A DNA stretch of 64,000 nt from Chitinophaga nivalis (GCF_025989125.1 NZ_JAPDNR010000001.1:2214301-2278300), one strand, 5' to 3'; shown: positions 1-9,482, numbered from the stretch's first letter. Numbers and translations are program-made. The notes: generated by a model from the letters alone, not told the origin.

Positions 1-697
1 AACGGGAGATACCAGCTACCTGGTCCAGTGCCTGTACCAGTTCATAAAAGGTTTCTTCTCTTTTCTTACCGCCTTCCAGGCCTTTGCCGAAATCGCCGAG
101 GTTTACACCCGTGAGTACGATTTCCTTTACACCGCCTGCAGCCAGTGTGTGGGCATGTTCCACTACATTGGCAACACTGTCGCTGCGGCTTTTACCGCGG
201 GCCATCGGGATGGTACAGAAAGAACAGTTGTAATCACATCCATCCTGTACTTTCAGGAACGTACGGGTACGGTCGTTGAGAGAATAGGAAGCATGAAAAG
301 TATTTACATCTTCAATATCACAGGAACAGATTTTTGTGCTGTCGCCTTTGGTCAGTGTTTTCAGGTGAGCGCCAATGTTAAATTTTTCGGCGGCACCCAG
401 CACCAGGTCCACGCCTTCAATGGCCGCAATTTCTTTAGGCTTCAGCTGGGCGTAGCAACCGGTAATCACCACCATACTCTCCGGCGCGCGGCGCTGGATG
501 CGGCGTACCAGCTGACGGCATTCCTTGTCGGCATTATCGGTCACCGAACATGTGTTAATAACGTATACATCGGCTGCGCCATCAAAATCTGTTTTTACAA
601 ACCCATCCTGTTCCAGCAACCTGCTCAAAGTGGAGGTTTCTGAAAAATTCAGCTTACAGCCGAGTGTATGAAATGCTACTGTTTTTACCTGTTCCAT
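1..697 (-). CDS. mtaB: tRNA threonylcarbamoyladenosine methylthiotransferase MtaB (N-terminal part, cut by window edge)
   Basis: Read on the minus strand from the ATG at 697, the protein begins MEQVKTVAFHTLGCKLNFSE and stays open to base 1, so about 232 N-terminal residues are present. The GCKLN cysteine, the NTCSVT cysteine and TGCYAQ give the three cysteines of the N-terminal methylthiotransferase domain. They are followed by the radical-SAM motif CDYNCSFC, whose three cysteines bind the SAM cluster. This is the MtaB/MiaB family, which adds a methylthio group to t6A37 of tRNAs reading ANN codons. The GCKLN start and Bacteroidota context favour MtaB over MiaB or RimO. The C-terminal TRAM domain lies outside the window. 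Family assignment is firm. Confidence 0.9.
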   Translation of the reverse strand, partial: MEQVKTVAFHTLGCKLNFSETSTLSRLLEQDGFVKTDFDGAADVYVINTCSVTDNADKECRQLVRRIQRRAPESMVVITGCYAQLKPKEIAAIEGVDLVLGAAEKFNIGAHLKTLTKGDSTKICSCDIEDVNTFHASYSLNDRTRTFLKVQDGCDYNCSFCTIPMARGKSRSDSVANVVEHAHTLAAGGVKEIVLTGVNLGDFGKGLEGGKKREETFYELVQALDQVAGISR

Positions 698-706
698 AAA
701 GGAGGG

Positions 707-714
707 CAAAGGTA
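707..714 (-). promoter_or_regulatory. Putative Bacteroidota -7 box for mtaB
   Basis: On the minus strand the sequence is TACCTTTG, matching the TAnnTTTG -7 consensus of Bacteroidota sigma factor promoters. It lies ten bases upstream of the mtaB ATG, which would give an almost leaderless transcript. No clear TTTG -33 element is visible at the expected distance. Confidence 0.4.
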
Positions 715-780
715 GCAACTTTTTACGTCATAGTTTGGTAAGGAATTTTAAGTATTTTACGCCGCTTTTCTTACATATAT

Positions 781-1221
781 ATGAAATCGATGCAAAAATA
801 CCTTCCGGTACTGTTACTGGCTTTGTTATTGGTAGCCGGCTGGCAGCAGCAATGGTGGAAAGATACCCACGCACCGCTGCCCGGCAGAAGTAAGCCCGTT
901 GTTACCCGTGCGCCTGGTACTACCGAAGCCGTCGGCGTACTGAACCGTCGTTCCCGGTTGGAGTATACCAAACATGCCATTTGCCGGATGGAATGCCGGG
1001 AGGTCACCAAAACAGAAGTCCAGGAAATACTGACCGACGGGTCCGTAAATATGGAAAAATCCAATCCGGAGGATCAACCTTGCCCTACCTATGCTTTGGA
1101 AGGTTATTCCAATGAAGGACAACACCTGCGGGTTGTATTTGCGCCGTGTGATGAAAATAATGCCAAAGTAATTACCTGTATCGACCTGGATAAAGACTGG
1201 ACGTGTGATGATTGTAAGTAA
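781..1221 (+). CDS. Membrane-anchored DUF4258-like protein
   Basis: This 146-residue protein starts with a short basic stretch and a hydrophobic segment (about residues 8-20) that would act as an uncleaved anchor or signal peptide. The rest (about residues 58-140) resembles DUF4258: a TKHAICRMECREV segment like the HARERM helix of that family, then a strand-rich part ending in a cysteine pair (CDDC). Four further cysteines are spread through the domain, which is unusual and could allow disulfides if the domain is periplasmic. DUF4258 has no established activity, though its fold is related to small RNase-like toxins. A second ATG at 790 is an equally possible start. The function is unknown. 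Confidence 0.6.
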   Translation: MKSMQKYLPVLLLALLLVAGWQQQWWKDTHAPLPGRSKPVVTRAPGTTEAVGVLNRRSRLEYTKHAICRMECREVTKTEVQEILTDGSVNMEKSNPEDQPCPTYALEGYSNEGQHLRVVFAPCDENNAKVITCIDLDKDWTCDDCK

Positions 1222-1343
1222 TTAAACCGTATTTCCGGGTCCTTCCTGAAAGCGCACATTCCCGGAAGTGCGCAATTCTTGCTGTGTAATTATTAATTTC
1301 TTCGTAGTTTTCCACCTCATTTAAACCACTTTAAGGGGCGTTT

Positions 1344-2111
1344 ATGAATTTTATTTTGAAGCCGTTGCGTGTTCTCTATGTTGTATACGCCGCCATCATT
1401 TTTCTGGGAATTATGTTTTTAATATTGCCACCTATTTTCCTGGCATCCTTACTGGGAAAAGAAAGAGGAGGAAACATCATTTTCTATTTCCTGCGCTTCT
1501 GGGCGCATGTATGGTTTCCAATGGCGGGCATGTGGGTTAGCCGTAAATACCTGGCCGAAGAAGATGATAAACCCTGTATCTATGTGGTCAATCACCGTTC
1601 CTATCTGGATGCTGCCATTGCTGTAAAAGTAATGCGGCTGCCTTTCCGGCCGCTGGGAAAAGTGGAGATGTCTAAAATTCCGTTCTTCGGATTTATCTAT
1701 AAAAATTCAGTAGTGGCGGTAGATCGCTCCAATGCGCCTGCCAGAGCCAGAAGTGTACGTGAAATGATGAGTGCCCTCAAAGCAGGTATTTCTATACTCA
1801 TGTTCCCGGAAGGCACTACCAATGAAAGTAATCAGCCGCTTCGTCCTTTCCACAACGGGGCTTTCCGGATGGCCATTGAAATGCAGATACCCCTGAAACC
1901 GGTACTGTATCTCGATGCCGGCGAACGCTTACCCCATAAGGGACCGATGCATTTGTCGCCCGGTAAATGCCGGGTGGTGTTCCTGCCCGCCGTACCTGTG
2001 GAAGGTCTTACCCTCGATGATATCAATACCCTGAAACAACAGGTATATGATATTATGGATACTGCTTTACGACAGTACCATCATTACCCAACCTTGCAGC
2101 AAGTAGGATGA
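1344..2111 (+). CDS. plsC: 1-acyl-sn-glycerol-3-phosphate acyltransferase (PlsC family)
   Basis: The 255-residue protein has two N-terminal hydrophobic segments (about residues 10-35 and 45-65). The acyltransferase motifs follow: NHRSYLD (the HX4D catalytic pair), the KVEMSKIPFFG region, and FPEGTTN, the glycerol-phosphate binding motif. It should transfer an acyl group to lysophosphatidic acid at the inner membrane to make phosphatidic acid. The stop codon overlaps the priA start as ATGA, so the two genes are translationally coupled. A related acyltransferase, for example for ornithine lipids, cannot be excluded because PlsC paralogues share these motifs. Confidence 0.85.
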   Translation: MNFILKPLRVLYVVYAAIIFLGIMFLILPPIFLASLLGKERGGNIIFYFLRFWAHVWFPMAGMWVSRKYLAEEDDKPCIYVVNHRSYLDAAIAVKVMRLPFRPLGKVEMSKIPFFGFIYKNSVVAVDRSNAPARARSVREMMSALKAGISILMFPEGTTNESNQPLRPFHNGAFRMAIEMQIPLKPVLYLDAGERLPHKGPMHLSPGKCRVVFLPAVPVEGLTLDDINTLKQQVYDIMDTALRQYHHYPTLQQVG

Positions 2112-4552
2112 AATATGCAGATGTAATATTGCCGCTGGCATTACCCAGGAATTATACTTATGCCGTTCCGGACAATATGGAAGCTGTGTTGCAGGTAGGA
2201 AGCCGGGTGGCGGTACAACTGGGCAAACAGAAAAAGTATGCCGGTATTGTCAAGGCTATTCATGAACAGGCGCCTGCGGATTATAAAACCAAACCCATAC
2301 TGGATATACTGGACAAGGATCCGGTGGTATATCCTACCCAATTATCTTTCTGGAGCTGGATTGCTGCTTACTACATGTGCAGCGAAGGAGAAGTGCTGAA
2401 TGCCGCATTGCCGGCGCATCTCAAATTATCCAGCGAAACATTGCTGCTTTTCAATGACGCCTACGGCGAAGATTTCACGGCACTCGATGACGATGAATAT
2501 ATGATAGCGGAAGCGCTGCATATCCGGAAAGAGCTGCGGATAGAAGAAGTACAGCTGATTCTCGATAAATCAGAAGTCTACTCTGTCATCAAAAAACTGA
2601 TTGAAAAAAAAGTATTGCTGGTATATGAAGAATTAAAAGAAGTATACCGCGAGAAAAAAGAAAACTATATACAGCTGCATGCCTCCTATCAGGAAGAAGC
2701 ACAGCTGGCGGCTCTTTTTAATGAAATGGGCCGCGCACCCAAACAAATGGAACTCCTGTTAGCCTATCTGCATCTGCAGAAAACACAGGGTGAGGTATTG
2801 CAACAGGAACTCCTGAAAAAATCCGGTGCTACCACCGCTCAGTTAAAAGGCCTGGTAGATAAACAGATACTGTGGGTAGAAAAACGCACTGTCGACAGAA
2901 TTCCTGCCCATAAAGCAGAGACGCTGATCGACTTTGACCTGAGCCCGGCACAGGCTGTGGCACTGGAACAGGTGCGTGCACACCTGAAAGAAAAACAGGT
3001 GACACTGCTGCATGGCGTTACCTCCAGTGGTAAAACGCAGGTGTATGTGAAAATGATGGAAGACTGTCTGGCTGCCGGTAAACAGGTATTATACCTGCTG
3101 CCGGAAATTGCGCTGACGGCACAGATCATCCGGCGGTTGCAGAAACATTTCGGTAGTACCATCGGTATTTACCATTCCCGCTTTAATAATAATGAGCGGG
3201 TAGAAATCTGGAACAAGGTAAAGAACGCTGAAATCAAAATAGTACTGGGCGCACGTTCCAGCCTGTTGCTGCCTTTCATGGACCTGGGACTGATTATCCT
3301 GGATGAGGAACACGATGCCTCCTACAAGCAACAGGACCCGGCTCCCCGCTACCATGCGCGGGATGCAGCTATTTATTATGCAGGTTTATTCAAGGCCAAA
3401 GTGCTGTTGGGCTCTGCTACACCGGCACTGGAATCGTATTATAATGCCCGGCAGGGAAAATATGGACTGGTAGAACTGAGCGAGCGCTTTGGTGGTATGG
3501 AGATGCCCGCCATCGATATTGTGGATATCAAGAAAGAGATGACAGAGAAAACGATGGACGGTAACTTCTCGCAGGCACTAAAAAATGCCATTGCAGAAAG
3601 TATCGCCGCGGAAAAGCAGGTCATCCTCTTCCAGAACAGGCGTGGTTATGCGCCTTTTCTACTGTGTACTACCTGTGGCTGGATACCACATTGTAAACAA
3701 TGTGATGTGTCGCTGACCTATCATCGTAACCAGGATAAACTGCATTGCCATTATTGCGGTACCCGTTATCCTTATGTTTATACCTGTGCTGCCTGTGGCT
3801 CTCAGACACTGGAACCTAAAAGTTTTGGTACCGAAAAGATCGAAGATGACCTGCAACAGGTTTTCCCGCAGGCCAGGATTGCCCGCATGGATGTGGATAC
3901 CGTACGTAACAAGGATAGTCATAATAAACTGATTAAACTGCTGGAAGACCGGGAAGTAGATATCCTGGTAGGTACGCAGATGGTGGTGAAAGGGCTTGAC
4001 TTTGAAAATGTAAATCTGGTAGGTATCCTGAGTGCAGACAGTTTGCTGAGCTATCCCGATTTTCGGGTAAATGAAAGGGCTTTTCAGCTGATGGAGCAGG
4101 TGAGTGGCCGTGCCGGCCGTAAACATGGTATGGGAAAAGTATTGATACAGGCCAGCAATACCCGGCATCCTATTTTACATTATGTCATGGCACATGATTA
4201 TAAAGCCATGTATGAAGCGGAAATCGAAGAACGACAGTTATTTGGTTATCCGCCGTTTTCCAGAATTCTGAAACTCACCTTACGTCATAAAAATCAACAG
4301 GTCGTGGAACAGGCTGCGCAGATACTGGCAAACTGGCTGCAACCACATATCGGCGCTCAGCTGGTAGGACCTGCGGCGCCGCTGGTAGCCCGGGTACGGA
4401 ATAACTACCTGCAGGAGATGCTCATCAAATTACCCCGCGAAGCCCGTGTAATTACACACGTAAAACAGGTGTTGCGTGAATTCTTTGTGCATCTCCTGGC
4501 AGAAAAAAGATTCCGTTCGGTGGTGATTGTACCGGATGTGGACTGCGTATAG
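2108..4552 (+). CDS. priA: Primosomal protein N' (replication restart helicase PriA)
   Basis: PriA reloads the replisome at stalled forks. The 814-residue protein shows the N-terminal 3'-end-binding domain (about residues 1-100), the Walker A segment GVTSSGKTQVY (about residue 300), the DEEHD Walker B box, and GSATPALES (helicase motif III). A block of eight cysteines (CTTCGW, CKQC, CHYC, CAAC; about residues 520-565) binds two zinc ions. The helicase C-terminal motifs VGTQMVVKGLDF and QVSGRAGR follow. Length is normal for the family. It is coupled to plsC and ends six bases before the convergent gene at 4559, with no obvious terminator between. Confidence 0.97.
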   Translation: MKYADVILPLALPRNYTYAVPDNMEAVLQVGSRVAVQLGKQKKYAGIVKAIHEQAPADYKTKPILDILDKDPVVYPTQLSFWSWIAAYYMCSEGEVLNAALPAHLKLSSETLLLFNDAYGEDFTALDDDEYMIAEALHIRKELRIEEVQLILDKSEVYSVIKKLIEKKVLLVYEELKEVYREKKENYIQLHASYQEEAQLAALFNEMGRAPKQMELLLAYLHLQKTQGEVLQQELLKKSGATTAQLKGLVDKQILWVEKRTVDRIPAHKAETLIDFDLSPAQAVALEQVRAHLKEKQVTLLHGVTSSGKTQVYVKMMEDCLAAGKQVLYLLPEIALTAQIIRRLQKHFGSTIGIYHSRFNNNERVEIWNKVKNAEIKIVLGARSSLLLPFMDLGLIILDEEHDASYKQQDPAPRYHARDAAIYYAGLFKAKVLLGSATPALESYYNARQGKYGLVELSERFGGMEMPAIDIVDIKKEMTEKTMDGNFSQALKNAIAESIAAEKQVILFQNRRGYAPFLLCTTCGWIPHCKQCDVSLTYHRNQDKLHCHYCGTRYPYVYTCAACGSQTLEPKSFGTEKIEDDLQQVFPQARIARMDVDTVRNKDSHNKLIKLLEDREVDILVGTQMVVKGLDFENVNLVGILSADSLLSYPDFRVNERAFQLMEQVSGRAGRKHGMGKVLIQASNTRHPILHYVMAHDYKAMYEAEIEERQLFGYPPFSRILKLTLRHKNQQVVEQAAQILANWLQPHIGAQLVGPAAPLVARVRNNYLQEMLIKLPREARVITHVKQVLREFFVHLLAEKRFRSVVIVPDVDCV

Positions 4553-4558
4553 CCGTGG

Positions 4559-6517
4559 TTATTCTTTAGCCAGGATCAGCTCCTGCCGCTGCAATACCTT
4601 GATACGACCGATCATTTGCGCAAAGGATTGTTTGGCATTGTTGCTGAAATCTGTTTGCCGGTACCATTCGATAATGAAGATATGTACCTGATTATTGACC
4701 ACTTCACAACGCATTTTATACCCTAATACATTTGCTGTTCCCAGTTCTGCATTGAAATCATCCCGGTTGGCTACTTTGTATCCGGCCGGAATGTTGATGT
4801 GTACCCGTTTTTCCTGGTAAAACGGAAAGGCGGTTTGCACCGGCAGATTACCGGGAGGCAGATCCATATCATAGTGCTGGGTACCACCCAGCAGTGAACC
4901 TAGCTTGATATTGATCTGTACGGGAGTACGTTCCACCAGGGAAGGCGTACTGAGGGTGCTGGTTACGACTACCGGTTTTTCCAGTGTCTGTATGGTAAAT
5001 TTCTCGTTGGAAGCATTAACGGATATGGGCCTGCGTGTGCCGGCCGCAAACGGCAATATGGCGTTATACACACTGTTACGTTCTGTTTCATTGCTGACTT
5101 TAGAGAAGGCCGCCTTCACATTTTCGCCAGGGTAGCCACCAAAAGACTGGGTAATCTGCCATACCGGTGTATCCAGTGACGGCAGGGTCGCATCCAGGCT
5201 CACGTTGCTCAGGGTATAGGAAGGGCTGGGCGTGGTGATGAAATCGGTCAGCACTTTACTCTCTTTGCCTACGAGGCTATCCCGGCAGCGGAGCGCAAGT
5301 GTATTGCTCCAGAGCGGCGGGTAGCAAGGATAACGGGTGTTGGTTTCCAGTGGCGCCAGGGCCTGTTGTTCGGTAGGGAAATAAAGCAGCACGTTACGGG
5401 CCATTGCGCCATTTACCAGCTGGGGATCCAGTGGAATGCTGTCGCGGGAGCTGGTATACAACACGTGCATAGGAATATTGAGCAGGTAATAGGCGGCTGT
5501 CATCAGGCGCACGTACCCGGTTCTGGAGGCCTCTTTATTACGGATAATATCTGTCAGATTGCTTGACTCATAAGCATCTCCGTAATAGGTCAGTGCATAG
5601 TTGGATTTGATGAAATGTTCTACCTGATAAATCAGTTGAGACATGGGCAGCCGGTATTTCATAAACGGCCATCTGGCCATTTCCCGCTCCAGTTGTTTGT
5701 ATTCTGTATTACTAACGGCTACATAAGGAACATAAGCTGCTTCCCCAAACAGTTGCCACGTTCTTTTCGTAGTGTCTTTACCGTAAACCACTTGTTGCAG
5801 CCCAAAATCCACCCGTTGCAGTTGGGGCAGATAAAAGAACAGGTCGTTGACAGGGAGGGCTGGTACCTGTTTCAGTGAGAAAAGCTGGAAGCGGATATTA
5901 CCTGCAGTGCTGTCGGTACCGGGCAATACGCCGTTTCTACCCACCACTTTAAACTGCATTTCTTTGGGTGATACCAGCATAAAGTCTACCTGTTGTACCG
6001 CAATGCCGGACTGCAGGTATTCTGCGCCGGTATAATCAGACGACATTTTCAGGATCAGTTCATATTCCAGGTCACAGCCAGTCTGCAGCGCCAGGTTGTT
6101 GACAACAATGGCAGAGCGGCCATCGGTCATGGGAAACTTCCGGGCCTGATCCTGCAGGTTGGTGACATGGCCGTCCGGGAATACTGCCCGTACCCGCAGG
6201 CCCCGTAGTGATTCGATGGCTTCCAGCGGCAACACAATCTGGAGCAGGCTGTCTGCCCCCATTTTAGTGTTGATGTGGATACTTTTATAGATCGTTTTAT
6301 AATTGGCGTAGCCTTCTGCTTTGTCGCGGTTGGTGACATTGAAATCGTATACGATCTTATGGTCTGCTACCGTATATGGGTCGGCGGTAGTAACCGTCGT
6401 ACGGGCCTGTGGCTGCTCTTTCCAGATGTCCGGATAATATTTATTGACCTGAGCAGATAAGGTGACGGGTAGTATAGCTACAGCAAAGGTTGCCAGTAAG
6501 AATCTGAACTGTTTCAT
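4559..6517 (-). CDS. Secreted DUF3857/transglutaminase-like protein lacking the catalytic cysteine
   Basis: The 652-residue protein has a classical signal peptide (MKQFRFLLATFAVAILPVTLSAQ). The N-terminal half (about 45-250) resembles the DUF3857 beta domain of Bacteroidota two-domain exported proteins. Residues about 295-365 correspond to a transglutaminase-like core. Where active relatives have a CKD-type cysteine motif after an R-x-K-x-G turn, this protein reads NKEASRTGYVRLM, so no cysteine is available. The C-terminal part is a further beta-rich region. The family is common in Bacteroidota, is often linked to the envelope, and has no defined substrate. It is probably a binding or structural protein rather than an enzyme. 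It converges with priA. Confidence 0.6.
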   Translation of the reverse strand: MKQFRFLLATFAVAILPVTLSAQVNKYYPDIWKEQPQARTTVTTADPYTVADHKIVYDFNVTNRDKAEGYANYKTIYKSIHINTKMGADSLLQIVLPLEAIESLRGLRVRAVFPDGHVTNLQDQARKFPMTDGRSAIVVNNLALQTGCDLEYELILKMSSDYTGAEYLQSGIAVQQVDFMLVSPKEMQFKVVGRNGVLPGTDSTAGNIRFQLFSLKQVPALPVNDLFFYLPQLQRVDFGLQQVVYGKDTTKRTWQLFGEAAYVPYVAVSNTEYKQLEREMARWPFMKYRLPMSQLIYQVEHFIKSNYALTYYGDAYESSNLTDIIRNKEASRTGYVRLMTAAYYLLNIPMHVLYTSSRDSIPLDPQLVNGAMARNVLLYFPTEQQALAPLETNTRYPCYPPLWSNTLALRCRDSLVGKESKVLTDFITTPSPSYTLSNVSLDATLPSLDTPVWQITQSFGGYPGENVKAAFSKVSNETERNSVYNAILPFAAGTRRPISVNASNEKFTIQTLEKPVVVTSTLSTPSLVERTPVQINIKLGSLLGGTQHYDMDLPPGNLPVQTAFPFYQEKRVHINIPAGYKVANRDDFNAELGTANVLGYKMRCEVVNNQVHIFIIEWYRQTDFSNNAKQSFAQMIGRIKVLQRQELILAKE

Positions 6518-6622
6518 AGAGCGTAAAGATAGGAATTCCGGAAATGAGGATGGGCTGGATTTTCTTTTCCGGGGTATAAAAATAGCTTTACCGGGAGGTA
6601 GATAATTATACCTGCCCGGGGA

Positions 6623-7282
6623 TTAAGCGCCTGTTTGCTGAATAGCGTCTGATTCAAATATATGGGTGCCGGTGTCGTCCTGTTTGGCAGCCATGACCAT
6701 GGCATGGGCAACCGTAGCGGCTTTGATACCCCGGTATTTTTTCCATTTACCTTGTAGTAAAAAGTAGAACAGCTGGATCAGGTATTTGGCGATCCATTCT
6801 CCCAACCGGAATTCTTCTCTTTGTCCGATCAGGAAAGAGGGCCTGAAGATACAGGTGCTGACGAATCCTGTTTGCAGGATCGCTGCTTCTGTTTCGCCTT
6901 TGGTACGCAGGTAGAAGTTACGGGAACGGTTATCTGCACCTATGGACGAGATCAGCAGGAATTGACGGACACCCTGGCGGTGTGCGATGGTGGCACATCT
7001 TACGGGAATATCGAAATCCACCTGGCGGAAAGTTTCCTGGCTGCCGGCTTTCCGGATGGTGGTACCAATACAGCAAAAAAGTGCGTCGCCGTGTAAGGCG
7101 GCGGCGAGTTGTGTTTCATCGTTGAAGTCTACCAGTATGGTCTCCAGCTTTTCCCGCTGGTGGGCCCAGGGCTGCCGTACCAGTACCTTTACTTTTCCAA
7201 AGGCAGGGTCCTGCAGCAAAGCCGCCACCAGGTGGGTGCCGGTAAGACCGGTAGCGCCGATAACGATAGCAGTTTTGTTCAT
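6623..7282 (-). CDS. NAD(P)H-binding Rossmann oxidoreductase
   Basis: From the ATG at 7282 the protein begins MNKTAIVIGATGLTGTHLV, a GxxGxxG dinucleotide-binding loop directly at the N-terminus as in the atypical short-chain dehydrogenase/NAD_binding_10 family. An upstream TTG would only add a short non-conserved tail. The middle contains LLISSIGADNRSRNFYLRTKGETE, in which the SSIGAD and YxxxK elements resemble extended SDR active sites. The length (about 219 residues) fits small NmrA/Tic62-like enzymes. The substrate is unknown. It is transcribed towards the DUF3857 gene with about 105 bases between. Confidence 0.75.
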   Translation of the reverse strand: MNKTAIVIGATGLTGTHLVAALLQDPAFGKVKVLVRQPWAHQREKLETILVDFNDETQLAAALHGDALFCCIGTTIRKAGSQETFRQVDFDIPVRCATIAHRQGVRQFLLISSIGADNRSRNFYLRTKGETEAAILQTGFVSTCIFRPSFLIGQREEFRLGEWIAKYLIQLFYFLLQGKWKKYRGIKAATVAHAMVMAAKQDDTGTHIFESDAIQQTGA

Positions 7283-7374
7283 CATATAGCAAATGAAATC
7301 AGGCAATATGCTTTTTCCGGAAGATGATTACAGCGGATTTTACCCGCATTTTTAACCGGATCAGCCATGCTGAA

Positions 7375-7406
7375 TTGGTAATTCGTTATTTCTTCATTTA
7401 TCTTTG
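7375..7406 (+). promoter_or_regulatory. Promoter of murB
   Basis: A TTG at 7375-7377 and TATCTTTG at 7399-7406 are 21 bases apart, matching the Bacteroidota -33/-7 arrangement. The murB ATG follows only 17 bases after the -7 box, so the leader is very short and has no room for a Shine-Dalgarno sequence. Confidence 0.65.
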
Positions 7407-7423
7407 GCTAAAGATAACTTAAT

Positions 7424-8440
7424 ATGGGCTTATCGGAGAATGTTCAGCTTAAATCATACAATACGTTTGGCATAGCAGCTATAGCCCGCTATTTCAGGAC
7501 GTTTGACTCCGCAGCAGCATTATCGGAAGTATTGGCAATGGTTACAGACAAGGACTTGCCGAAGATGATACTGGGTGGAGGCAGCAACCTGCTGTTTACC
7601 GGCGATTACAACGGACTGGTATTGAAAAATGATATCCGCGGTATTGCCGTGGTGAAAGAAGATAACGACTACGTATATGTGAAAGCAGGAGCAGGAGAAA
7701 GCTGGCATGGCTTTGTGCAGCATTGTATTGCGCAGCAGCTGGCAGGACTGGAGAATCTCTCGCTGATACCGGGTAATGTGGGCGCCAGCCCGATGCAGAA
7801 TATCGGCGCCTATGGCGTGGAAATCAAAGATGTATTCCATGAGCTGGAAGCCTTGCACCTGCAGGACCGGGAGGTGGTACATTTCAATAACACAGATTGC
7901 CGGTTTGGTTACCGGGAAAGTGTATTTAAGAAGGAATACCGGCAGCAATTTGCGATCCTGTCTGTCACCTACCGGTTGCGTAAACAACCGCAATTTAATA
8001 CCAGCTATGGCGCTATTAATGAAGAGTTGCAACGCATGGGCGTACAGGATCTCTCCATTCAGGCAATCAGCCAGGCGGTGATCAATATCCGTTCCTCCAA
8101 ATTGCCGGACCCGGCTAAAATCGGGAATGCCGGTAGTTTTTTCAAGAATCCAACGGTAGCAAAAGAAAAATTTGAACAGCTGAAGGCAGCCTATCCTGAG
8201 CTGGTGGCTTATCCCGCCGGCGACGACCGGTATAAGCTGGCCGCAGGCTGGCTGATAGAGCAGTGTGGCTGGAAAGGGTACCGGAAAGGAGATGCCGGCG
8301 TACATGCCCGGCAGGCTTTGGTACTGGTGAATTATGGCGCCGCGCAGGGGAATGAGATCTACCAGCTGTCGCAGGAAGTGCTGGACAGTGTAGCCGCAAA
8401 ATTTGGGGTGGAGCTGGAAAGAGAAGTGAATATTATCTGA
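7424..8440 (+). CDS. murB: UDP-N-acetylmuramate dehydrogenase
   Basis: MurB reduces UDP-GlcNAc-enolpyruvate to UDP-MurNAc with FAD and NADPH in peptidoglycan precursor synthesis in the cytoplasm. The 338-residue protein has the FAD-binding segments GGGSNLLF (about residue 50) and SLIPGNVGASPMQNIGAYG, the catalytic-serine motif GNAGSFFKNP, and the C-terminal LIEQCGWKGYRKGDAGVHARQ block. The length and the C-terminal extension correspond to the type I (E. coli-like) enzyme. It stands alone, with its own promoter and a strong terminator downstream. Confidence 0.97.
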   Translation: MGLSENVQLKSYNTFGIAAIARYFRTFDSAAALSEVLAMVTDKDLPKMILGGGSNLLFTGDYNGLVLKNDIRGIAVVKEDNDYVYVKAGAGESWHGFVQHCIAQQLAGLENLSLIPGNVGASPMQNIGAYGVEIKDVFHELEALHLQDREVVHFNNTDCRFGYRESVFKKEYRQQFAILSVTYRLRKQPQFNTSYGAINEELQRMGVQDLSIQAISQAVINIRSSKLPDPAKIGNAGSFFKNPTVAKEKFEQLKAAYPELVAYPAGDDRYKLAAGWLIEQCGWKGYRKGDAGVHARQALVLVNYGAAQGNEIYQLSQEVLDSVAAKFGVELEREVNII

Positions 8441-8456
8441 TCACGCAGCTAATAAT

Positions 8457-8489
8457 AAAGCGGCCGGCAGCGATACTGCCGGCCGCTTT
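8457..8489. terminator. Bidirectional terminator between murB and the convergent reductase gene
   Basis: A 14-bp perfect GC-rich stem (AAAGCGGCCGGCAG, loop CGATA, then the complement) lies between the converging stop codons at 8440 and 8498. It is flanked by A and T residues on both sides, so it can serve both genes. Confidence 0.85.
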
Positions 8490-8497
8490 GTATTTTA

Positions 8498-9466
8498 TCA
8501 GGCGTTGTTTTTTATGTGTGCCATGATTTTACCGGCATGATCCCGGGAGTTTTCGATAAACCACAAATGGGTATCCATTCCGCCGCATACCACGCCTGCC
8601 AGATAAATACGGGGCATGTTGGTTTCCATGGTAAGCGGATTGTAGGCCGGATGTTTTTTCTCATCATCCGATAATGCGATGCCGGTGGTTTTCAGCAGCT
8701 CAAAATTGGGCTGATAGCCGGTCATGGCAATCACAAAATCGTTGGGAATGGTAACCGGACCATCAGGCGTGTTGATATCCACTTCATTTTCCCGTATAGC
8801 CGTTACCGTTGAATGGAAATAGGCTTGTATAGCTCCTTCTTTGATCCGGTTTTCGATGTCTGGTTTTACCCAGTATTTCACCCGGTTGCCGATGGCTTCC
8901 TGCCGGATTACCATGGTTACCTGAGCCCCTTTGCGATAGGTTTCCAGGGCAGCATCCACGGCGGAGTTATGTGCACCGATGACCAGCACCCGCTGAGTAG
9001 CGTAAAAGTGCGGATCTTTATAGTAGTGCGTTACTTTCGGCAGGTCTTCGCCGGGTATCTGCAGCAGGTTGGGAATATCATAAAAACCCGTGGCCAGTAT
9101 TACGTGACGGGCATGGTACGTTCCTTTGGAAGTAGTTACCGTATATTCGTCAGCGTTAGGTGTTACCTGTTTGACCTCTTCAAATAGTTTTATATTGATA
9201 TGATGACTGGTAGCCACTCTTCTGTAATACTCCAGTGCTTCCGGGCGGGTAGGCTTCGGGTTGATGGATACAAAAGGAACGTTACCTATTTCCAGTCTTT
9301 CCGATGTGGAAAAGAAAGTCATATACAACGGGTAGTTAAACAGGGAGTTCACCACACAGCCTTTTTCTATGATGATATAGGACAGGCCGGCTTTCCGGGC
9401 CTCCAGTGCACAGGAGAGACCAATAGGTCCTCCGCCGATGATCAATACATCAAAAGCAGCGTTCAT
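8498..9466 (-). CDS. YpdA-type FAD/NAD(P) disulfide reductase (putative bacillithiol disulfide reductase)
   Basis: The 322-residue protein begins DVLIIGGGPIGLSCALEA, an FAD-binding GxGxxG fold. A second dinucleotide-binding motif, VLVIGAHNSAVDAALE, lies at about residues 168-183, and HVILATGFYDIP and AGVVCGGMDTHLWFIENSRDH also match the YpdA/Bdr family. As in YpdA there is no CxxC redox pair of the thioredoxin-reductase type; the conserved cysteine would be that of VVCGG. The family reduces oxidised bacillithiol. Bacillithiol is made by many Bacteroidota, but no bsh genes are in this window, so the thiol substrate is inferred. Confidence 0.75.
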   Translation of the reverse strand: MNAAFDVLIIGGGPIGLSCALEARKAGLSYIIIEKGCVVNSLFNYPLYMTFFSTSERLEIGNVPFVSINPKPTRPEALEYYRRVATSHHINIKLFEEVKQVTPNADEYTVTTSKGTYHARHVILATGFYDIPNLLQIPGEDLPKVTHYYKDPHFYATQRVLVIGAHNSAVDAALETYRKGAQVTMVIRQEAIGNRVKYWVKPDIENRIKEGAIQAYFHSTVTAIRENEVDINTPDGPVTIPNDFVIAMTGYQPNFELLKTTGIALSDDEKKHPAYNPLTMETNMPRIYLAGVVCGGMDTHLWFIENSRDHAGKIMAHIKNNA

Positions 9467-9482
9467 ACAAATCGTATTTAAA

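Noticed and set aside
1252..1273. GCGCAC/GTGCGC hairpin before plsC
   Set aside because: A six-bp stem without T-tract; too short to call a terminator or operator.
7520..8305. Minus-strand open frame of 261 residues
   Set aside because: Antisense to murB; no family motif and no start context.
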